A stretch of DNA of 64,000 nt from Allorhizobium ampelinum S4 (GCF_000016285.1 NC_011988.1:978501-1042500), one strand, 5' to 3'. Shown: positions 8,196-17,652, counted from the first letter of the stretch. The notes: generated by a model not told the origin, from the letters alone. A program made the numbers and translations.

Positions 8196-9221
8196 TCAGC
8201 CCCAGCACTTCTTCAGGCCTTCGGCGACGTCGATTGACGGTACGCCCTTAGCAGCCTTGTCGGTGACGAGCGAAACGCCCGTATCAAAGAAGTCCTTGCC
8301 AGCGGTTGGCTTTGGCTTTTCGCCAGAGTCAGCAAACTTCTTGATGGCTTCGATGCCGAGGGCTGCCATCATCAGCGGATACTGCTGCGATGTCGCACCA
8401 ATCACGCCTTCCTTGACGTTTTTCACGCCAGGGCAGCCGCCGTCAACCGATACGATCAGCACGTCCTTCTGCTTGCCAACAGCCTTGAGGGCTTCATAGG
8501 CACCGGCAGCGGCTGGTTCGTTGATCGTGTGAACAACGTTGATGTTCGGGTTTTTCTGCAGAAGGTTTTCCATGGCCGTACGGCCACCTTCTTCGTTGCC
8601 GTTGGTGATGTCGTGGCCGACGATGCGCGGGTCGGTTTCGTCACCAATCTTGTTCGGGTCCTTCGGATCAATGCCGAAGCCGATCATGAAGCCCTGGTCG
8701 CGCATAACGTCAACCGATGGCTGGGCAGGGGTAAGGTCGAGGAAGGCAACCTTGGCATCCTTGGCCTTGTCGCCCAGGGTGGCGGCAGCCCACTGGCCAA
8801 TCAGCTTGCCAGCAAGAAGGTTGTCGGTCGCAAATGTCGCGTCAGCGGCATTGACCGGATCAAGCGGCGTATCGAGTGCGATCACCAGAAGACCAGCGTC
8901 GCGGGCTTCCTTGACGGCAGGCACGATGCCCTTGGTGTCGGAGGCGGTGATCAGGATACCCTTGGCACCATCGGCAATGCAGGTTTCAATGGCTGCAACC
9001 TGGCTTTCGCTATCGCCGTCGATCTTGCCGGCATAGGACTTCAGCGTAACGCCCAGTTCCTTGGCCTTGGCGGAAGCGCCTTCCTTCATCTTGACGAAGA
9101 ATGGATTGGTATCGGTTTTGGTGATCAGGCAGGCTGAAACGTCAGCAGCCTGTGCGCCTGTCGAAAAGACAACGCCGAGAGCCAGGGCGCCAAGCGTGGC
9201 GCCGATCAAATTGGTCTTCAT
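8196..9221 (-). CDS. frcB: Periplasmic fructose-binding protein
   Basis: 341 residues with a signal peptide [25 protein letters not shown]. The mature protein is a periplasmic binding protein of the RbsB / FrcB type ([47 protein letters not shown]). SD sequence GGGAGG precedes the ATG. It is the first gene of the operon frcB-frcC-frcA-frcK and faces the ROK regulator gene across a 349 bp divergent promoter region. Confidence 0.93.
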   Translation of the reverse strand: MKTNLIGATLGALALGVVFSTGAQAADVSACLITKTDTNPFFVKMKEGASAKAKELGVTLKSYAGKIDGDSESQVAAIETCIADGAKGILITASDTKGIVPAVKEARDAGLLVIALDTPLDPVNAADATFATDNLLAGKLIGQWAAATLGDKAKDAKVAFLDLTPAQPSVDVMRDQGFMIGFGIDPKDPNKIGDETDPRIVGHDITNGNEEGGRTAMENLLQKNPNINVVHTINEPAAAGAYEALKAVGKQKDVLIVSVDGGCPGVKNVKEGVIGATSQQYPLMMAALGIEAIKKFADSGEKPKPTAGKDFFDTGVSLVTDKAAKGVPSIDVAEGLKKCWG

Positions 9222-9570
9222 ATGGATCCTCCCAAGGACAAAGATAAACGCACCCTCTCAAGGGGCCGTTCGGTTCGCATGGTCCATCACCTCTCCCGTG
9301 TTGGCCCCCATGCTTCCTGCCTCAAGAAAACACTATTCCAAATGCCTGTCAATAAATAAATCGAGTTGAATTATTAATCCACTGTGGCATGCTTGGCGCG
9401 GTCGTGGCAGGGCGGGAGGAGCCTGTGCCAGGCTGATACGGAGCAGGATGCTCAGCAGAATTGGTTGCCGGGCCAGGATGGCGAAATGCTAATCCGGCAG
9501 AGCTCGGGGCCTTGAAATTCTTGTCGCACGCGGCTCTCTGGCCGGGTTGGGCGGGATGGGAGGATGATCG
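9222..9570. promoter_or_regulatory. Divergent promoter region frcB / frcR
   Basis: 349 bp without a gene. An AT-rich core around 9350-9380 contains an imperfect inverted repeat, AATAAATC (9355-9362) and GAATTATT (9368-9375), which is a candidate binding site for the ROK regulator encoded next door. The part nearer frcR is GC-rich. No riboswitch pattern seen. Confidence 0.4.
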
Positions 9571-10800
9571 ATGACAGAGGGAATGAATGCGGGTCTGGCC
9601 ATGCCGCCCGCTGCCCTCGAGACGAGTGGCGGCGCCAATCAGGTCGGAGTGCGCGCCTATAACGAGCGGCTGGTCATGTCGCTGGTGCGCCGGCATGGCA
9701 GCCTGTCCAAGGCGGAAATTGCCCGGCGCAGCGGTCTCTCGGCCCAGACGGTGACGGTGATCATGCGGGTGCTGGAGCGCGAAAAGCTGCTGGTGCGCGG
9801 TGAGCCGGTGCGTGGACGCGTCGGCCAGCCTTCGGTGCCAATGCGGCTCAATCCGGATGCGGTCTATTCGTTCGGGGTCAAGATCGGAAGACGCAGTGCC
9901 AACCTGGTGCTGATGGATTTCGTCGGCACGATCCGCCATGAGGTGCGTCGCACCTATCCTTATCCAATGCCCGGCCTCCTGCTGGATTTCATCGTCGGCG
10001 GCATTTCCGATATTGAGGGCAGGCTTTCCGTAGCCGAGCGCGCGCGAATTGCCGGTGTGGGCATTGCAGCGCCGTTCGAATTGTGGAGTTGGGCGGAGGA
10101 AACCGGCGCGCCATCAGAGGAAATGGATGTCTGGCGTGAGACTGATCTCAAGGCCGATGTTGCGGCCCGGATCGGTTATCCGGTCTTCATCCAGAACGAT
10201 GCGACCAGCGCCTGTGCAGCGGAATTGGTGTTCGGGGTCGGGCCACACTATCCGGATTTCGTCTATTTTTTCCTCGGCTCTTTCGTTGGCGGCGGCATCG
10301 TGCTGAATTCCTCGCTGTTTTCCGGACGCACCGGCACAGCTGGCGCGGTTGGGCCGCTGCCTGTGCAAAGGCGCGATGGCAAAACCGTCCAGCTTTTGAA
10401 GATCGCGTCGATTTTCGTGTTGGAAAACCTGCTGCGTGACTATGGACAGGATAGCCAGTCCCTATGGTATTCGCCGAGCGACTGGGTGGACTATGGCGAG
10501 CCGCTGGAGATCTGGATCCGCGATACCGCCGCAGCGCTGGCCCAGGCGATTGTTGCTGCGGCCTCGATCATCGACTTTTCCGCCGCCGTCATCGATGGCG
10601 GTTTTCCGCAATGGGTGCGCCAGCGTCTGGTTGTGGCTATCCAGGAAGCGGCGCGTGATCTCGACCTCCAGGGTGTATTGATGCCCGAGATCGTCGAAGG
10701 CGCCGTCGGCCACCAGGCCCGGTCGGTTGGCGGTGCCAGCCTGCCGCTGTTTTCCCGTTATCTTTTGGATCAGAATGTGTTGTTCAAGGAGTTACTGTAA
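9571..10800 (+). CDS. frcR: ROK family transcriptional regulator (FrcR-like)
   Basis: 409 residues. The N-terminal winged helix is KAEIARRSGLSAQTVTVIMRVLEREKLLVRG (about 49-79) and the ROK sugar-kinase-like domain follows (about 95-400), with QNDATSACAAELVFG and the glycine-rich FLGSFVGGGIVLNSSLFSG. SD GGGAGG lies about 6 bases before the ATG. It is divergent from frcB, the arrangement known for the Sinorhizobium frc locus, and presumably represses the operon until sugar binds. The stop is immediately followed by the next ATG, so the two are coupled. Confidence 0.88.
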   Translation: MTEGMNAGLAMPPAALETSGGANQVGVRAYNERLVMSLVRRHGSLSKAEIARRSGLSAQTVTVIMRVLEREKLLVRGEPVRGRVGQPSVPMRLNPDAVYSFGVKIGRRSANLVLMDFVGTIRHEVRRTYPYPMPGLLLDFIVGGISDIEGRLSVAERARIAGVGIAAPFELWSWAEETGAPSEEMDVWRETDLKADVAARIGYPVFIQNDATSACAAELVFGVGPHYPDFVYFFLGSFVGGGIVLNSSLFSGRTGTAGAVGPLPVQRRDGKTVQLLKIASIFVLENLLRDYGQDSQSLWYSPSDWVDYGEPLEIWIRDTAAALAQAIVAAASIIDFSAAVIDGGFPQWVRQRLVVAIQEAARDLDLQGVLMPEIVEGAVGHQARSVGGASLPLFSRYLLDQNVLFKELL

Positions 10801-11232
10801 ATGCTGAAGGGCCTCAATCCCATCCTCAATCCCGAATTGCTGGCTACCCTGCGGGCGATGGGTCATGGTGATGAAATCGCCATTGTCGATGGCAATTATC
10901 CCGGTCTCGAACATGCAAGGCGGCTGGTGCGGCTGGATGGTCTCGGCCTTATTCCGGTGCTGGATGCCATTCTCTCGGTTCTGCCGATCGACGATTTCGT
11001 GCCGGAAGCGATTTTCCGCTCCACCGTCGGCAAGGACCGCGATGCACTTGACCCGGTTCATGCGGAAATCATCGCCTGCTGCGCTGTCCATGAGCCAAAA
11101 CAGCCGGTCGTCCCGCTGCTGGGGCCGGATTTCTATCCGCGCGTCAAGGCGGCGCATACAGTTGTGCAAACTGGCGAACCCCGCCTTTATGCCAATGTCA
11201 TTCTTAAGAAAGGCGTGATATATCCGAAATAA
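10801..11232 (+). CDS. RbsD/FucU family sugar mutarotase
   Basis: 143 residues matching the FucU/RbsD pattern (MLKGLNPILNPELLATLRAMGHGDEIAIVDGNYP; the GHGD motif carries the conserved His). These enzymes interconvert alpha and beta anomers or ring forms of free sugars. The ATG at 10801 directly abuts the frcR stop, so it is translated with the regulator. Its job is probably to supply the anomer used after import by FrcBCA. Fucose versus ribose type cannot be separated with certainty; the length of about 143 favours the FucU branch. Confidence 0.88.
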   Translation: MLKGLNPILNPELLATLRAMGHGDEIAIVDGNYPGLEHARRLVRLDGLGLIPVLDAILSVLPIDDFVPEAIFRSTVGKDRDALDPVHAEIIACCAVHEPKQPVVPLLGPDFYPRVKAAHTVVQTGEPRLYANVILKKGVIYPK

Positions 11233-11311
11233 CCTCTGATTGCAGCAGTCGCATTGGCGGACCTGCGGCTGCAAAGGGCGAAAGGCCCTGGATGGGGTTT
11301 TGAGCCAGAAG

Positions 11312-11339
11312 AGGCCGTGCGGGGGGGCCTGCACGGCCT
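11312..11339 (+). terminator. Rho-independent terminator after the mutarotase gene
   Basis: AGGCCGTGC (11312-11320) pairs perfectly with GCACGGCCT (11331-11339), followed by TTTT. It separates the frcR transcript from the convergent dehydrogenase gene. Confidence 0.8.
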
Positions 11340-11348
11340 TTTCCATGC

Positions 11349-12116
11349 TCAAATCGCCGTAAAGCCGTTATCCACGAACAGATGGGCACCATTGACGAAG
11401 CGGGATTCGTCGCTGGCCAGATAAAGGGCTGCGCGGGCCACGTCTTCCGGTTCGCCGATCCGGCCCTGTTGGGCGATGATGGCGGCATCCGAGACATCGA
11501 CACCCAGCGCTTGAAGGTCGGTCAATTCCCGAAGTCCATGCGGCGTGCGGATAAAGCCGGGGCAGACGGCGTTGCAGCGAATGTTCCGGTCGCGGAATTC
11601 CACGCCGATGGCGCGGGCAAACATATGGACTGCGCCCTTGGTGGTGTCATAGAGCACTTCCATCGGCGTCGCTGCTACGGCTGATATCGAGGAGGTGCAG
11701 ACGATGGAGCCACCACCCGCGGCAATCATGCCGGGCAAAACGGCCCGGGTCATCAGAAACATCGAGCGGACATTGACCGCATGCAGCCAGTCCCATTCCT
11801 TCAGCGTGGTTTCCAGGAATGGCTTGATGACGATGGTGCCGGCGTGATTGAACAACACGGTGACAGCCCCGAACCGGTCCTCGACACCCTTGACGGCGGC
11901 CTGAACGGCGTCTTCTTCCGAGACATCGGCCACCCAGAAATCGGCTATGCCGCCAGAATCACGAATATCCTTGACCGTCTGTTCGGCCTCCGCGCCATTG
12001 CGGTCGATGATGGCGACGGCAGCGCCTTCCGCTGCAAACAGCCGCGAGGCCGCCCCGCCCATGCCGGTCGCACCACCGGAAATGATGGCGATTTTTCCCT
12101 TCAGTCTGTCTGTCAT
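11349..12116 (-). CDS. Short-chain dehydrogenase/reductase (SDR, classical)
   Basis: 255 residues from MTDRLKGKIAIISGGATGMG at 12116, preceded by AAGGA. The cofactor site is SGGATGMGGAAS, the NNAG motif appears as NHAG, and the catalytic pair is YDTTK. The size fits a classical tetrameric SDR oxidising or reducing an alcohol/ketone with NAD(P). It sits between the sugar locus and the arginine locus on the minus strand, 41 bp downstream of the Lrp gene. A polyol dehydrogenase for sugar use is one possibility; substrate is unknown. Confidence 0.88.
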   Translation of the reverse strand: MTDRLKGKIAIISGGATGMGGAASRLFAAEGAAVAIIDRNGAEAEQTVKDIRDSGGIADFWVADVSEEDAVQAAVKGVEDRFGAVTVLFNHAGTIVIKPFLETTLKEWDWLHAVNVRSMFLMTRAVLPGMIAAGGGSIVCTSSISAVAATPMEVLYDTTKGAVHMFARAIGVEFRDRNIRCNAVCPGFIRTPHGLRELTDLQALGVDVSDAAIIAQQGRIGEPEDVARAALYLASDESRFVNGAHLFVDNGFTAI

Positions 12117-12157
12117 GGGTTTCCGTCCTTGTTGCGCTGCGGATGATGTTGGTGCGC

Positions 12158-12649
12158 TCACGGCTTCGACAGCCTTGCCCGGGTTGAGCGCGGCGTCGAA
12201 AGAATGAGGCTGGTTTCGCTATTGGTGATGCCGGGAACCAGTCGCACACGTCGCAAGACACTGTCGAAATCCGTCAGGGTTGCTGCCCCCAGCTCGACGA
12301 TCAGGTCCCAGCGCCCATTGGTCGAATGCACGGCGGAAATCTCGGGAAAGCCGCTCAGCGCCCGGATCACCTTGTCAGTGACATGGCCCTGGATTTCGAT
12401 CATCATGATACCGCGCACGCCAAGATCGACCGTATCGGCCCGCAGGATCACGGTATAGCCAAGAATGGTGCCCTCACGCTCCAACCGTTCCAGCCGCGCC
12501 CGCACCGTTGCGCGCGACGCGCCGGTTTCCAGCGCCAGATCGGAAATGCTGCGTCGGCCGTTATGGCGCAAAAGTGTGACCAGCCGTTCATCGAGATCGT
12601 CCACTAACTTCTCACTTTGAGCAATAAAACTGCCATAACGATAAGCCAT
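12158..12649 (-). CDS. Lrp/AsnC family regulator, divergent from arginase
   Basis: 163 residues: AsnC-type helix-turn-helix (about 20-75, RSISDLALETGASRATVRARLERLEREGTI) then the RAM ligand-binding domain (about 80-155). The ATG at 12649 lacks a good SD. A GTG at 12604 (VDDLDERLVTLLRHNGRR) has GAGAAG five bases upstream and matches the usual start of the family, so the true protein may be 148 residues. It faces arginase across 78 bp and is the likely activator of the arginase-ornithine cyclodeaminase operon, with arginine or ornithine as effector (inference from context). Confidence 0.85.
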   Translation of the reverse strand: MAYRYGSFIAQSEKLVDDLDERLVTLLRHNGRRSISDLALETGASRATVRARLERLEREGTILGYTVILRADTVDLGVRGIMMIEIQGHVTDKVIRALSGFPEISAVHSTNGRWDLIVELGAATLTDFDSVLRRVRLVPGITNSETSLILSTPRSTRARLSKP

Positions 12650-12727
12650 ATGGAGATTATTGCCAATCTACATCGTTCAAATTGCCAGATACAGATGGTT
12701 GAATAGCGACAACAACAGGAGGTGCGT

Positions 12728-13660
12728 ATGGAGTGCAGATTGATCGGAGTTCCCTTGCAGATCGGGGCGGGCCGTCTGGGCTGTGAAATGGGACCGAGCG
12801 CGCTGCGTATTGCCGGGCTCGGCCCGATGCTGGAAGAGCTCGGCCATCGCGTCACCGATCTCGGCAATGTCGCGCCTGCCGCCTTCAAGTCCCTTAGTCA
12901 TCCCAATCCGGCTGTGCATCACCTGCCGGAAACCGTTGCCTGGATCGAGACCTTGTCCGAGGCCGCTTACCGCGAAAGTGCGGATGCCATGCCGATTTTT
13001 CTGGGTGGTGACCACGCGCTTTCGGCTGGCACGGTACCGGGGCTGGCGCGCCGGGCGGCGGAACAAGGCCGACCGCTTTTTGTGCTCTGGCTGGATGCCC
13101 ATACCGATTTCCATACGCTGGAAACCACGGAAAGCGGCAATCTGCATGGTACGCCGGTGGCTTATTTCACCGGTCAACCGGGTTTTACCGGCTATTTTCC
13201 GGATCTGGTGGAAGCGGTCGATCCGGCTCATGTGGCAATGATCGGCATTCGCAGTGTCGATCCGGCGGAACGCGCCGCTTTGCGCCGGACCGGCATCACC
13301 GTGCATGACATGCGGATGATCGATGAGCATGGCGTTGCCGTGCTGCTGCGGGCTTTTCTGGATAAGGTTCGGGCCGCGAATGGCTTGCTGCATATCAGTT
13401 TCGATGTGGATTTTCTCGATCCGATGATTGCGCCCGCCGTTGGCACCACAGTGCCGGGTGGTGCGACCTTCCGCGAGGCGCATCTGGTGATGGAAATGCT
13501 GCATGACAGCGGCCTGGTCTCCAGCCTTGATCTGGTCGAACTCAACCCTTTCCTGGACGAGCGGGGCCGCACCGCAATCCTGATGGCGGATCTGACCGCC
13601 AGCCTGATGGGACGGCAGGTCATGGACCGTCCGACACGCGATTATGCCGGGAGCGTTTGA
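12728..13660 (+). CDS. rocF: Arginase
   Basis: 310 residues. The ATG at 12728 has an ideal SD (AGGAGGT, 12717-12723). Manganese-binding motifs are GGDHALS (93-99), DAHTDFH (123-129) and SFDVDFLDP (about 224-232). It hydrolyses arginine to ornithine and urea in the cytosol. Its TGA overlaps the ATG of ornithine cyclodeaminase (TGATG), so the two steps are coupled. Agmatinase is a related alternative, but the pairing with ocd supports arginase. Confidence 0.92.
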   Translation: MECRLIGVPLQIGAGRLGCEMGPSALRIAGLGPMLEELGHRVTDLGNVAPAAFKSLSHPNPAVHHLPETVAWIETLSEAAYRESADAMPIFLGGDHALSAGTVPGLARRAAEQGRPLFVLWLDAHTDFHTLETTESGNLHGTPVAYFTGQPGFTGYFPDLVEAVDPAHVAMIGIRSVDPAERAALRRTGITVHDMRMIDEHGVAVLLRAFLDKVRAANGLLHISFDVDFLDPMIAPAVGTTVPGGATFREAHLVMEMLHDSGLVSSLDLVELNPFLDERGRTAILMADLTASLMGRQVMDRPTRDYAGSV

Positions 13661-14715
13661 TGAGTGCTATTGCCAATCTGAATATCGTCCCCTTCGTCAG
13701 CGTCGATCATATGATGAAACTGGTGCTGCGGATCGGGGTCGAGACCTTCCTGACTGAACTCGCCGAGGTGATCGAGGAGGACTTCCGTCGCTGGGAAGTG
13801 TTTGACAAGACGCCGCGCATTGCCTCGCATTCCAGCGATGGGGTGATCGAGTTGATGCCGACCAGCGACGGCACGCTCTACGGCTTCAAATATGTCAACG
13901 GCCATCCAAAGAACATGCGGCAGGGCCGCCAGACAGTGACGGCTTTCGGCGTGTTGTCGGATGTCGGCAATGGCTATCCGATGCTGCTGTCGGAAATGAC
14001 CATTCTCACGGCATTGCGGACGGCGGCGACCTCGGCTGTCGCGGCCAAATACCTCGCCCGGCCCGATGCCCGCTGCATGGCGGTGATCGGCAATGGCGCG
14101 CAAGCCGAGTTTCAGGCGCTGGCCTTTAAGGCGATCTGTGGCATCACGCATCTTCGGCTCTATGATATCGATCGCAGCGCCAGCGACAAATGCCTGCGCA
14201 ACCTTGAGGGAAGCGGATTGGCGATAACGCTGTGCCATTCCTCGCAGGAGGCGGTCGAGGGCGCGGATATCATCACCACCGTCACCGCCGACAAGCAATG
14301 CGCCACCATTCTCACCGACAACATGGTCGGCCCCGGTGTTCATATCAACGCCGTGGGTGGGGATTGCCCCGGCAAAACCGAATTGCACCGCGATATCCTC
14401 CATCGCGCCGATATTTTCGTCGAATATCCTCCTCAGACCCGGATCGAGGGGGAGATCCAGCAAATGGCTCCCGATCATCCCGTCACAGAACTGTGGCAGG
14501 TCATGACCGGCACGGCCAAGGGACGTAGCGATTCGCGCCAGATCACCTTGTTCGATTCGGTCGGCTTTGCCATCGAGGATTTTTCGGCCCTGCGCTATGT
14601 GCGCAGCAAGCTGGCCGCGACCGGGCTTTTCACCGAATTGGACCTGCTGGCCGACCCCGATGAGCCCCGCGATCTCTATGGCATGGTGCTGCGCAGCAAG
14701 GCTTCTGTCGGTTGA
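13660..14715 (+). CDS. ocd: Ornithine cyclodeaminase
   Basis: 351 residues of the ornithine cyclodeaminase / mu-crystallin family. It converts ornithine to proline and ammonia using bound NAD+. The NAD-binding loop is VIGNGAQAEFQ, and GGDCPGKTELHRDIL and the substrate region KYVNGHPKNMRQGRQTV are typical of true OCD. The preceding arginase supplies ornithine. Similar enzymes are known from Agrobacterium Ti plasmids and chromosomes for arginine or opine catabolism. Confidence 0.93.
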   Translation: MSAIANLNIVPFVSVDHMMKLVLRIGVETFLTELAEVIEEDFRRWEVFDKTPRIASHSSDGVIELMPTSDGTLYGFKYVNGHPKNMRQGRQTVTAFGVLSDVGNGYPMLLSEMTILTALRTAATSAVAAKYLARPDARCMAVIGNGAQAEFQALAFKAICGITHLRLYDIDRSASDKCLRNLEGSGLAITLCHSSQEAVEGADIITTVTADKQCATILTDNMVGPGVHINAVGGDCPGKTELHRDILHRADIFVEYPPQTRIEGEIQQMAPDHPVTELWQVMTGTAKGRSDSRQITLFDSVGFAIEDFSALRYVRSKLAATGLFTELDLLADPDEPRDLYGMVLRSKASVG

Positions 14716-14743
14716 TGACTAAAATTTCATGATCGACGGTATG

Positions 14744-14797
14744 GATCCTTTTGCCTTGATCCCCATTTCTGCATGGAGTCAAGTTTTACAAAGGATC
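14744..14797 (+). promoter_or_regulatory. Inverted repeat that covers the ribosome binding site of the Pmp3 gene
   Basis: GATCCTTT (14744-14751) is exactly complementary to AAAGGATC (14790-14797), and the second arm contains the SD (AAGGA) of the small gene starting at 14802. In RNA this pairing would hide the SD, as in RNA thermometers or other translation switches. Only the base pairing is seen; function is inference. Confidence 0.35.
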
Positions 14798-14801
14798 TAT
14801 C

Positions 14802-14960
14802 ATGGACGTCGTTCGCATTCTGTTTGCCATTCTTCTGCCCCCGGTCGGCGTTTTTCTCCAGGTCGGTATCGGTCTGCAATTCTGGTTGAATATTCTTCTG
14901 ACATTGTGCGGCTATATCCCCGGCATCATCCATGCCATCTGGGTGATTCTGCGCAGGTAG
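14802..14960 (+). CDS. Pmp3/YqaE family small membrane protein
   Basis: 52 residues: MDVVRILFAILLPPVGVFLQ then a second hydrophobic helix and GYIPGIIHAIWVILRR. This is the two-helix Pmp3/YqaE (UPF0057) proteolipid with the conserved LLPPVGVFL and IPGIIHA motifs. The family is tied to membrane potential and salt or osmotic stress, mainly in plants and yeast. SD AAGGA lies 6 bases upstream and may be sequestered by an upstream complementary octamer. Its position between ocd and a hydrolase gives no clear operon. Confidence 0.9.
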   Translation: MDVVRILFAILLPPVGVFLQVGIGLQFWLNILLTLCGYIPGIIHAIWVILRR

Positions 14961-15092
14961 CATCCTGAAGTGACGCATTGACGGTTACCGGCTGGCGACA
15001 TGGCGATTGACAATGGGGCCAAGCCGGATGACCTTGGCGCCCGTGGCAACGGTTGGAGGACCGAAGCCTGTATCGCTTGGGAGGCCTGCCGT

Positions 15093-16208
15093 ATGACTGT
15101 CGATCTGGTCGAGTATTTCGACGCCTATGCCCGTGATTATCAGCCTTATAAGGGTGGCAGTTGGTGCTATGAGGACGGTTGTCTCTATGCTGGGCTGATC
15201 GCCCTACATGAGGCGACCGGTGATACCAGATGGTCGGCGCATCTGAAGCGGCTGGTCGATGACCAGCTGGATGATCAGGGCCAGATGCGTGATTACGTGC
15301 TGACCGAGTATAATATCGACAATATCCTGCCGGGCCGGGCGCTGATTTTCCTGCTGAAAACGACCGGTGACAATCGTTACCAGGTTGCGGCAGACCGGCT
15401 TGCCCGGCAATTGCAAAGCCATCCGCGTCTTGGCGCCGGACCTTATTGGCACAAGCTGCGCTATCCCCATCAAGTCTGGTTGGATGGGCTCTATATGGGC
15501 CTCGCCTTCAAGGCCGAATACGGAAAGTTGGCTGGCGAGGAGTCTATGGTCCGCGATGCGCTCGAGGAATTGCTGGTGACGCTCGAGCTAACCTCGGATG
15601 GTGTGAGCGGGCTTTATCGCCACGGCTACGACGAGGAACGGCTGCAAGCCTGGGCCGATCCGCAAACCGGCCTGTCGCCCGCCCATTGGGCACGGGCGAT
15701 CGGCTGGCTGGCGATGGCCATGGTCGATCTCTATGGCCTGGTGCCAGAGGGAGCGGATAAGTCGATGCTGGCCGAAAAGCTTGGTGAACTTCTCACCCGG
15801 CTTTCACACTTGCGCACCGGGGATGGCCGCTGGTTGCAGGTCATCGATCAGCCCGATCTTACCGGCAATTATCCTGAAAGCTCCGCGACGGCGATGTTCG
15901 CCTATGCCTCTCTGAAGGCAGCGCGGCTCGGGATCGCGGGAGCAACGGCAGAGGTCGGGTCAGAGGCATTGGAGAGCCTTCACCGTCATGCGCTTGGTCC
16001 CAATGCCTCTGGCCGGATCGTGATGAAGCAGATTTGCTGTGTGGCCGGACTGGGCGGGTTTGGCGGCGTCTACCGGGATGGAACGCCTGCCTATTACCTG
16101 TCCGAAGCGTTGAACGACGACGATATCAAGGGTGTTGGCCCATTGATGATGGCTGAAGCGGAGCGTCTGCGTTGCGCGACACACTCCGCATCTCCCGCAC
16201 TGGCCTGA
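15093..16208 (+). CDS. Glycoside hydrolase family 105/88-type unsaturated uronyl hydrolase
   Basis: 371 residues from MTVDLVEYFDAYARDYQPYKG; GGGAGG lies 8 bases upstream, better supported than the ATG at 15000. The (alpha/alpha)6-barrel family pattern is present (WHKLRYPHQVWLDGLYMGLAF, HWARAIGWLAMAMVDLYGLVP), as in YteR-like rhamnogalacturonyl hydrolases, which hydrate the unsaturated uronic acid left by pectin lyases. No signal peptide, so it acts on imported oligosaccharides in the cytoplasm. No transporter or lyase lies beside it, so it is an isolated pectin-use gene here. Confidence 0.85.
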   Translation: MTVDLVEYFDAYARDYQPYKGGSWCYEDGCLYAGLIALHEATGDTRWSAHLKRLVDDQLDDQGQMRDYVLTEYNIDNILPGRALIFLLKTTGDNRYQVAADRLARQLQSHPRLGAGPYWHKLRYPHQVWLDGLYMGLAFKAEYGKLAGEESMVRDALEELLVTLELTSDGVSGLYRHGYDEERLQAWADPQTGLSPAHWARAIGWLAMAMVDLYGLVPEGADKSMLAEKLGELLTRLSHLRTGDGRWLQVIDQPDLTGNYPESSATAMFAYASLKAARLGIAGATAEVGSEALESLHRHALGPNASGRIVMKQICCVAGLGGFGGVYRDGTPAYYLSEALNDDDIKGVGPLMMAEAERLRCATHSASPALA

Positions 16209-16230
16209 CGGGAGCTGCCTTTTTCGGTTG

Positions 16231-17184
16231 TTATTTGAGATTGAAGCGGAACGGCACCGTAATCGTCTTGCTGACACCTGGCGGAGGTGCTGGCACCGGC
16301 GACGAACGTTTTATGGCATCGACCGTTGCCTGATCCAGATTTGGAAACCCTGAAGACCGGGAAATCGACACCGAGAGAACATTGCCGCTGTCATCGATCT
16401 GGAAGCGGGCATAGGCCGTGCCTTCCTCCTTGTTGGCGCGGGCTTCGCTTGGATAGCGCTTGCGTCGCTCAAGATAGGCCGCCAACCGTGCCTGCCATTT
16501 TTGCGGGCTGACGCTCGATGAAAACAGACCAGAACTGGTGGTGGAGGCTGCCGTCCTGTCCGATTGCGTCACCTCTGCCTGGGCCTCGCGCTGGGCTTTC
16601 TGGGCCTGCGGCTGCGGGGTGGCTTTCGGTTGCTTCTTTTTAACCGGCGTCGTGTCTGCGGTCTCCACCGGCTTTTGCACAGGGCGAGTTACGGGCAGCG
16701 GCACTTCCACATTTTCCAGTTCCTTGGTTACCTGTTCCTCGACCGTCGGTTCTTCCACCGGTTTTGGCTCGGGTTCCGGTGGTGGTTCGGGCTGTACTTC
16801 CGCGACTTCGGGTGGCGGAGGTGGCGTTTCCTCAACTTTTTCAGGTGGTGTCGGTTCCGGGGGCTGCACCTCGGGCGGCTGTGGAACGGGTGGCGGTTCG
16901 ACCGGCTGTGGTGGCTTCTCAACCGCCTCGGATTTTACCTCTTCGGCATCCTGCTGATCGGGCGTGATCTGGTTTTCTTCGACCTTGGTAGCGACCGGCT
17001 CGGGAGCCAGTTCGATCATGATGGCAGCAGGCGGAGCACCGTCGGCCAACGGTTCTTCCGGCTGTTGCAGCATCAGCGCCACGGCACCGGCATGGGCGGC
17101 AAACACCAGGGTTCCGGCTGTACACCAGAGCAGCCAATCGAGGGCGGAACTGCGCCGCCCCGTCGGGTCCGCTTGCCTGCTCAT
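16231..17184 (-). CDS. tonB: TonB energy-transducing protein
   Basis: 317 residues. One N-terminal membrane anchor (LLWCTAGTLVFAAHAGAVALML, about 18-39), a long proline/glutamate-rich periplasmic spacer (about 70-165: PPQPVEPPPVPQPPEVQPPE), then the TonB C-terminal domain (YPSEARANKEEGTAYARFQIDDSG to VPFRFNLK). It transmits proton-motive force from ExbB/ExbD to outer membrane receptors for iron or other ligands. It is last in the exbB-exbD-tonB operon and overlaps exbD by ATGA. No TonB-dependent receptor lies within the window. Confidence 0.93.
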   Translation of the reverse strand: MSRQADPTGRRSSALDWLLWCTAGTLVFAAHAGAVALMLQQPEEPLADGAPPAAIMIELAPEPVATKVEENQITPDQQDAEEVKSEAVEKPPQPVEPPPVPQPPEVQPPEPTPPEKVEETPPPPPEVAEVQPEPPPEPEPKPVEEPTVEEQVTKELENVEVPLPVTRPVQKPVETADTTPVKKKQPKATPQPQAQKAQREAQAEVTQSDRTAASTTSSGLFSSSVSPQKWQARLAAYLERRKRYPSEARANKEEGTAYARFQIDDSGNVLSVSISRSSGFPNLDQATVDAIKRSSPVPAPPPGVSKTITVPFRFNLK

Positions 17185-17648
17185 TGGCCGTTGGTATCCT
17201 CTGCGGGCGGCGTAATGCTGGTCGCCTGCGGCAATGTTTCGACGCCGACCAGGGCAATCTTCAGATAGCCAGCGTCGCGCAGCAGGTTCATCACCGTCAT
17301 GAATTCGCCGTAGCCGACATTCTTATCGGCGCGCAGGAAAATCCGCGTGTCTTTATTGCCCTTGGAGACCTGTTCCAGCACAGTCGGCAGCCTGTCGCGG
17401 CTGACTGTGTCATTGCCAAGCGCCAAGCTGAGATCCTGTTTCAGGGTGAGATAGACCGGTTCGTCCGGTCGTTTGGCCGGTGCGGCGCTGGAGGCGGGGA
17501 GGTCGACATTGACATCCACAGTCGCCAGCGGCGCCGCCACCATGAAAATGATCAGCAGAACCAGCATGACATCAATGAAGGGCGTGACATTGATCTCGTG
17601 GTTTTCAACCAGATCGTCGCTCGAATTTTCGCGGATACCTCCAGCCAT
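17181..17648 (-). CDS. exbD: ExbD, TonB system proton channel subunit
   Basis: 155 residues. A single transmembrane helix ends in the conserved aspartate region (EINVTPFIDVMLVLLIIFMV; the Asp of FIDVML is the proton-relay residue), followed by a periplasmic domain (DKNVGYGEFMTVMNLLRDAG). It works with ExbB as the TonB motor. Encoded 4 bp after exbB. Confidence 0.95.
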   Translation of the reverse strand: MAGGIRENSSDDLVENHEINVTPFIDVMLVLLIIFMVAAPLATVDVNVDLPASSAAPAKRPDEPVYLTLKQDLSLALGNDTVSRDRLPTVLEQVSKGNKDTRIFLRADKNVGYGEFMTVMNLLRDAGYLKIALVGVETLPQATSITPPAEDTNGQ

Positions 17649-17652
17649 CGGA

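Noticed and set aside
16564..17268. Gly/Phe/Arg-rich plus-strand frames across tonB
   Set aside because: The low-complexity composition is the reverse complement of the Pro/Glu-rich TonB spacer.
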